From contig BBZX01000007.1 of NCBI GenBank assembly GCA_001305055.1, positions 1 through 64,000 on the forward strand: a DNA stretch of 64,000 nucleotides, read 5' to 3'. The position numbers were made by a program, and so were the translations under genes. Numbering within the stretch: the first letter of the stretch is position 1; each line of letters begins with the position of its first letter. Shown here piece by piece: positions 58,388 through 64,000 of the stretch. Source of the stretch: Clostridia bacterium UC5.1-1C12 (GTDB lineage Bacteria > Bacillota_I > Bacilli_A > Erysipelotrichales > Erysipelotrichaceae). Below the pieces are notes generated by a model. That model searched no databases, was not told where the DNA came from, and was given only the letters and a program-made list of their open reading frames with translations.

Positions 58388-59061
58388 TCCACCGCAAATG
58401 CCAAGACCCGCTCATTACTGTCTAACGTTAAGCAGGTACTCAGCAATAAAACTTGTTTTCCTTCAGCAACCGAAAATGATTGACCGCTCAGCGAGCCTAG
58501 ATAACGCAGATAAGCTTTAAAATGATCCGCATTGACAAACTCTATCGTTCATGGATCAAATAAGTCATTACCGGATGCGATACTGGTCTGCACGACCATC
58601 TTCATCGACCAGCTTTTATCAAGAAAATTGATTGAAATTTCATTCACCGGCTGATTTATAAGATCGATCAGCGGACTGAAACGCAGATTGGTTCCGATTA
58701 CATGATGACCATAAACAATCAGCATCGGATCATTTAAACGATTGCCCGCATCTAAAAACACACAGCCATATGCAGCAGGCTCTCCCTTTGCGTCATGACT
58801 TAAATAAAATTCATTATCCAATCCCTGAATTACCGGCTCATGGATTGCCAAGGCGGGTATCGACAATACGGATAAAATCGTTTCATCCCTGACTAACGGT
58901 TCTACTTCCTCCTTTCCCACTTCTTTTACAGGTGCCTGCTGATGCATTGAAGGCTGCCAGTAAGCAATATCACGATTGCTCTTCATCCCTGATTGATTTG
59001 AATTATGAACCATTATCCTGCATAAAACAAATAGCATTAACAAGAAGCTGACGCTGCGCAT
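58388..59061 (-). CDS. Class B sortase, one frameshift
   Basis: A protein of about 224 residues has an N-terminal anchor (residues 3-17), a sortase beta-barrel with DNEFYLSHDAKG, the catalytic His in IVYGHHVIG, the catalytic Cys in LLLSTC and Arg in NERVLAF. Spacing and phrases are those of SrtB-type enzymes. The frame breaks near 58555, just before IEFVNADHFKAYL. Its stop lies 16 bases before the adhesin start, so it is almost certainly the dedicated transpeptidase for the YPETG protein. SD GGGGGAT. Confidence 0.85.
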
Positions 59062-59117
59062 ACTGATCCCCCACTTACTATATAAGCAGCAATAATTAAA
59101 AAGCCTAAAAAAACACT

Positions 59118-60687
59118 TTATTTTTCAAAAGTATTTTTTCTATAACAGCATCGGCCTTCTTTAATGGTTGCTAAAACTTCAATATCACGGATTTTCATCG
59201 GATCAGTCTGCCTTGGGTCTTGACTTAAAATTACAAAATCCGCCAATTTGCCCAGTTCAATCGAACCGCGTTCATTCTCTTCAAAATACTGATAAGCAGC
59301 ATGAATCGTCACTGCCTTTAATGCATCTTCGATACTAATTGCTTCCTCACTGCCAAGCCGGCGGCCGCTTTTAGTCACTCGATTTACCGCACACCACAGC
59401 GTTTCCAGCATATCGGGCTGAATCACCGGCGTATCCTGATGGAATGTATAAACAACCTTCTCAAGGATTGCCGAATGCACCGGTGAAATTTCAGAAGCTC
59501 TCGCAATGCCGAAATTCTCACAATGAATATCGCCCCAATGATAAACGTGAGCAACAAAGAAACTCGCGATCATTTTCATCGCACTCATGGCATGCAGTTG
59601 ATCACGGTTTACTAATTGCGCATGAATCATGACCGGACGAAGAATACTTTGCTTATCCCCTAAAACCGTTTGATATGCATCAATCAGCTGCTGAGCCGCC
59701 GCATCGCCATTGCAGTGAACTAACAGCTGCACACCCTCAGCCTGACTCTTCTGCACATACTCTCTCACCTGCTCATCATCGTATACCGGATAACCGCAAT
59801 AATTATCACTATGCAAATAAGGCTTAAGCATCCACGCCGTTCTGCCTGCGGTGAACCATCAAGGAACAGCTTATAGCCCGCTATCCGCAATCGCTTTTGT
59901 GCATGCCGATACCGTTTCTCATCATTTAAAATATGAGCACATTGCTTCACATCCACATAAGCAGCCACATCAACGATTAACTGATTCTCCTCTGCTGCCT
60001 TTTTCAGCAGCCGCCATTCCTTCTCTCTGGCAATTCCCTCCTGAACAAAAGTAATACCATTTTTCAAATAAATATCCTGAGCCATCTTCAGCTGCTTCAG
60101 CAGTGCTTCTATGGCAGGCTGAGGAATACCTGCACTTGCATTAATAAATGCATTCTCTTCCATATAACCATTCAAATCACCAGCATTATCCCGGCCAAAA
60201 CGGCCGCCTTTAGGATCAGCAGTCTTTGCATTTAAGCCTAAAGCCTTCAATCCCGCACTGTTTGTAACTCCCATATGGCCGCTGGCATGAGTCAGCATTA
60301 TTGGATTTTCAAGAGAAGGATGATCAAGATCAAAACGACTCGGATGCCGTTTCTCACGCAGAAAATTATGATCATAATTAAAGCCGATGATCCACTCCGT
60401 TGATTTCAGCTCTCTTGACTGTTTAAAATTTATAAGCAGCTCCACGATCTCTTCAAAGCCTGCCGCATTAGAAAGATCCACATAACCCAGCGCACCGGCC
60501 AAAGCCGTAATATGTGAATGGGCATCGATAAAAGCCGGCATCAGCGTACAGCCATGCAAATCGATCCATTCTGCCTCTTCATCATCAGGTGCTTCAAAAC
60601 CGATGATCCTGCCATGCTCACAAACAACCATGTCGGCGCATTGCGCACTCATCGTTATGATCACACCATTAGTATATATTTTTTCAT
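59118..60687 (-). CDS. YtcJ-like amidohydrolase family protein, two frameshifts
   Basis: A metal-dependent amidohydrolase of about 523 residues. The N-terminal small beta domain is followed by PAFIDAHSHI (metal HxH), TEWIIGFNYDHNFL, THASGHMGVTNSAGL, KLFLDGSPQ and, near the end, LADFVILSQDP. These are features of the COG1574/YtcJ group, whose substrates are mostly unknown. Breaks are at the start (ATGAAAAAA one A short, giving MKKIYTNG) and near 59840 (one G short). SD GAGGAG. Confidence 0.87.
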
Positions 60688-60733
60688 TGTGCCATCTCCT
60701 CAGCATTATTATAAACATCTATATCAGCCCTAA

Positions 60734-62974
60734 TCAAAAAGCTTGATTCTGATAATAGATCTTTGCGAAAGCATCAAGTCTTACCGGTTTATAAAAATAA
60801 TAGCCCTGAACCATACTGCAGCCATTCACTTTCAAAAAATCAACCTGTTCCCGCTCCTCAATGCCCTCCGCAACGGTTTTGATATTCAGTTCTGCAGCCA
60901 TATGCAGGATATTCTTTACAATAATCTGACCGCGTTCAAGCCCAGCACTTTTTTGAAAAACACGAGATCAAGTTTTACCTCATCAATCTGTAAATCCTTC
61001 AAAAGATTCAATGATGAATAACCGCTGCCAAAATCATCCAGTGAACAGATAAAACCAGCTGCCTTTAATTTCAATACATCCTTGGCAAACACATCATCAT
61101 TATCAAGCACGATACTCTCAGTAAATTCTAATATCAGCAGCTGATCCGGAATCCTATACTCATTTTTCACCTCTGTATAAAAAGCCAGAAAATCATCACA
61201 TAACAAACTTAAACGCGATACATTAATTGAAATCATCAATGGCGGATTTCCTGCGTCCAGCCATTGTCTGAGCCAGCTGCAGACAGCCGCAAACATATAC
61301 CGGTCAAGTTTGACAATAAAACCATTCTTCTCAAATAAAGGGATAAATAAATCTGGGTTTGTTAATGAACCCAACTCTGCCTCCCATCTCACCAATGCCT
61401 CCGCAGAAATAATTTTCTCCTGATGCTGAATGTCTACCTTAGGCTGCAGATATACTTTAAATTGATGTTCTTTAAGGGCTGTATGCATATGGGCTTCCAT
61501 CGCATTCTCAATCAATGCCCGCTGATGGTCATCTTCCGAATAAAACGCATAATTCTCTCTGCCGCTTACCACTGATTTATGAGCCATATTGGCACGATTA
61601 ATCAAGGTTTGTAAAGGCAGCTGACTGCAATCATTTGCAAGCATATAAAAACCAGCCGTCAAGCGCATGAAATTCCCATGCCTTTCCATATGTTCAAGTT
61701 TGTCAAACTGCTCGCAGAGATGCGCAAACCATAAACTCACCGCTGACTTATCCAAATCACACAGCAAGCCGGCAAAATCATCGGCCCCAACACGGCAATA
61801 TAAACTGCATTGCGGATCTTTTACGAAAAGATTTGATAATTTTTGAAGCAGCGCATCACCGGCCTCATACCCATAGATATCATTATAATATTTGAATTTA
61901 CCGATATCGATATACCAGACAGTGTAGTTATGATGCGGTTCTTGAAGCAGCTTTTCACCTGTTTCAATCAATTTTGCCAGATTAGCGCAGCCCAGCAATG
62001 GATCCGTATAGGCCAAATACTTCAAATGATTCACATTTTGGTGATTGATTTGATAAAGCTGATAACCAAAGAAGATAAAGATTAAAAGTGCTAATAAAAC
62101 AATTCCACAAATGCCATATATAATCCGGTAATTATTTTCTGTCAGATTTACTGATGGGACAAAGCTTACCAGCATCCAATCATTGATTCCAATCGGTGTA
62201 TACATTAAAAGCATCTCACCCGTATCGCCGTTATAGCTGTACAAGCCCGTACCAAATGCCTTAAAATCAGCCATAAAAGCATCATATCCCTGATTCTTAT
62301 GCTTAATCTTCTCATCGATAGTAACAATATCCTGATCAAGATAGTCGGTATTAGAGCGAATCAGATAGCAGCCATCGGAGCGTATCAGATGTGAATATCC
62401 TGCCTCAAAGAATGAGGCATCATCCATGATATCACGCAGAATTACACCATAATTAGTTGCTGTCAGTGCACCGATTACGGTCCCTTCTTGCATAATCGGT
62501 ACCGCATAAATATAAATGATATGATCACTAAACCTATCTGCCATTGTATTTGAAACACCGCTGATTCCCATAAGCGCCTCAGTTATCACAGACTCATCAG
62601 CAAAATCATCATAATACACCGTGCCGTCTACATCGGCAAGATAACCTGAACCATCCGGCTGTATCAAACCAAGACGAATAAAACTATTGCGGCTGTTGAC
62701 ATCCTTAATCAGCGACATCAATAAATCGGCATTGGCTTCATCCATGGCACTGATAAATGTTGCCAAGGCATCTAATATTTCAAGATCACCTTTTAATTTT
62801 CAAATTAACTGCATTTTTTGTCTGTAGCTGTGAAGATTGCATGGAGGCTATGCCCTGCTGCCGGCTCTCATTCAGCGTATCTGCAATCAGCCATGCGGAA
62901 AGCATAATAAAAAGCATGCAGACAGCAAGTGCAGAAGTAATAAGAACTGAAACAGATTTTTTATTTTTCATCAT
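60734..62974 (-). CDS. Membrane sensor with degenerate GGDEF and intact EAL domain, two frameshifts
   Basis: A protein of about 745 residues. Transmembrane segments at about 9-30 and near 300 flank an extracytoplasmic dCache-like sensor. The diguanylate cyclase domain reads RVGADDF where RxGGDEF is expected, so it is probably inactive. The EAL phosphodiesterase keeps EALVRW, ISINVSRL, EFTES, DDFGSGYSS, KLD and VAEGIEE, so c-di-GMP hydrolysis is likely. Breaks near 62795 (one A short) and 60940 split off the anchor and the C-terminal 70 residues, which read to a stop at 60734. Confidence 0.88.
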
Positions 62975-63096
62975 ATAGATACCCTATATCATTTTATTTA
63001 TCATAGCATAGTTTTAACGCTTAAGATAGTCCTGACATGCTTGTTAGCCAATAAATCAAGTTACTGCTTCATAAAATAAAATCCTGTTTATTTCAC

Positions 63097-63126
63097 TTGC
63101 CCATGAACCAAGAAAAGGCTTACAAT
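63097..63126 (+). promoter_or_regulatory. Probable promoter of the rubredoxin-glutamate synthase gene
   Basis: TTGCCC (63097-63102) and TACAAT (63121-63126) with spacing 18 lie 24 bases before the start codon. The -35 box is a weak match. Confidence 0.45.
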
Positions 63127-63149
63127 AAAAGCAACAGGAGGTATATTTT

Positions 63150-64000
63150 ATGATTTATAAATGTGGTATATGCGGTTATCTTTATGATGAGGAAGCGGAA
63201 GGTAAGCGCTGGGATCAGCTTGATGAAGAATGGGTCTGCCCTTTCTGTACAGCAAGTAAAGTATTTTTTCATGTGCTGATGAACCATCCGTCCCAACCAA
63301 TAACGATAATGCGTCAGCCCGGTTGAGAAGTAACGATGAAATTGAAACAGCGATGGATTTAATTCATGAAATGGCGGCTGAGGGAAAAAGCAGAATTGAT
63401 GCCATGAAGACTCAGAAACCAATCGTTAATTTTGATGATGTTTTAATTTTGGGCGGTCAGCTTGCCAATCCGCCGCTTTTGGATGATGAGGCGGTCAGTA
63501 CCCAAACAATTATCGGCAGTCATGCATTAAAACCAATGGTGCTTGATCATGCGGTATATATTTCGCATATGTCCTTTGGCGCCCTTTCCAAAGAAGCAAA
63601 AACAGCTTTAGCTATCGGCAGTTCAGCAGTTAAAACAGCAGAATGCGGCGGTGAAGGTGGTGTGCTTAAGGAAGAAAAAGAGCATGCTTATCAATACATA
63701 TTTGAATACATTCCCAATAAATACAGTCTTACTGATGAAAATCTTCAGACCAGCGGCGCAATTGAAATAAAAATCGGTCAGGGCTGCAAGCCGGGCATGG
63801 GCGGTCATTTACCGGCAGATAAGGTTACTGAAGAAATCGCGGCAGTACGCGGCAAACCGATGGGTATGGACATCCATTCCCCTTCTCGTTTCAGTGAAAT
63901 TAATTCAAAAGAAGATTTGAAGCATTTAGTTGATGAACTGCGTCAGCGCTCTTTAGGCAGACCGATCGGCATTAAAATTGCGGCAGGTCACATCGAAGAA
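63150..64000 (+). CDS. Rubredoxin-glutamate synthase (FMN-binding) fusion, 3' end outside window, one frameshift
   Basis: The N-terminal rubredoxin-like domain has KCGICGYLYD and VCPFCTASK, four Cys for one iron. It is followed, after restoring one T near 63269, by a linker and the FMN-binding domain of glutamate synthase: LILGGQLANPPL, ISHMSFGALSKEAKTAL, GGEGG, KIGQGCKPGMGGHLP and GMDIHSPSRF. It resembles the archaeal-type GltS-like proteins fused to rubredoxin in anaerobic Firmicutes. The product may use reduced rubredoxin rather than NADPH. It starts behind AGGAGG at 63150 and is open at the window end. Confidence 0.85.

Overview
The window is chromosomal DNA from a low-to-moderate GC Firmicute. 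The protein repertoire (a putative DUF3196-type protein, a DUF4186 protein, dimeric dUTPase, GerM, GerE-like, SpoIVFA/SpoIVFB and PdaA-like proteins) fits a spore-forming member of the Erysipelotrichia. Gene order follows the Bacillus core over long stretches. One is rnhC / cvpA / mutS2 / uvrC / gerE-like / murI / gerM / phosphodiesterase / tig / lon / engB. Another is radC / mreC / mreD / minC / minD / spoIVFA / spoIVFB. clpX (between tig and lon) and mreB (between radC and mreC) are absent from their usual places. The taxon is inferred from gene content only.

The sequence carries dozens of single-base frameshifts, about one per kilobase. They break nearly every long gene, including essential ones (lon, tig, uvrC, mutS2, glpK, carA, carB, minC, minD). 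In most cases adding one base to a short homopolymer restores the family reading frame, so these look like sequencing or assembly errors. The features below therefore span whole genes, and the frame corrections were read by eye.

Layout. 0-5.6 kb (minus): DUF378 protein, engB, lon, tig, DUF3196-like gene. 5.6-6.3 kb: decayed murQ remnant and tRNA-Arg. 6.3-15.3 kb (minus): phosphodiesterase, gerM, murI, VanY-like protein, gerE-like regulator, uvrC, mutS2, cvpA. 15.4-16.3 kb (plus): rnhC. 16.3-19.5 kb (minus): lspA-rluD-rhomboid-comEB, preceded by a predicted small RNA with its own promoter and terminator. 19.8-25.8 kb: dUTPase, TSCPD protein, Gx transporter, FMN-binding lipoprotein, nitroreductase, glpK, flotillin, DUF4186. 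25.8-34.1 kb: pyrimidine operon pyrB-carA-carB-pyrK-pyrD-pyrF-pyrE behind a PyrR-type attenuator. 34.4-39.5 kb: aminopeptidase P, PdaA-like deacetylase, mscL, FAD oxidoreductase. 39.6-46.9 kb: orphan ZnuA-like lipoprotein, spoIVFB, spoIVFA, AI-2E transporter, minD, minC, mreD, mreC, radC, SPOR-like protein. 47-48 kb: double-glycine leader peptide, DEDDh exonuclease, tRNA-Lys. 48.5-51.4 kb: nitroreductase-GNAT fusion (plus), tRNA-Ser (plus), beta-lactamase-like lipoprotein, deoxyinosine glycosylase. 51.4-52.7 kb: rimO. 52.8-59.1 kb: a very large thioester/SpaA/leucine-rich-repeat surface protein and a class B sortase. 59.1-64 kb: YtcJ-like amidohydrolase, GGDEF-EAL protein, and (plus) the start of a rubredoxin-glutamate synthase fusion.

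The most notable observations are: a CarA whose glutaminase catalytic Cys and His are both replaced, inside an otherwise normal pyr operon; a roughly 1,840-residue sortase-linked adhesin with a leucine-rich domain inserted into a SpaA module; a small-RNA candidate with an anti-Shine-Dalgarno loop; an orphan GG-leader peptide; VanY-like and ZnuA-like proteins that have lost their metal ligands; and a nitroreductase-acetyltransferase fusion.
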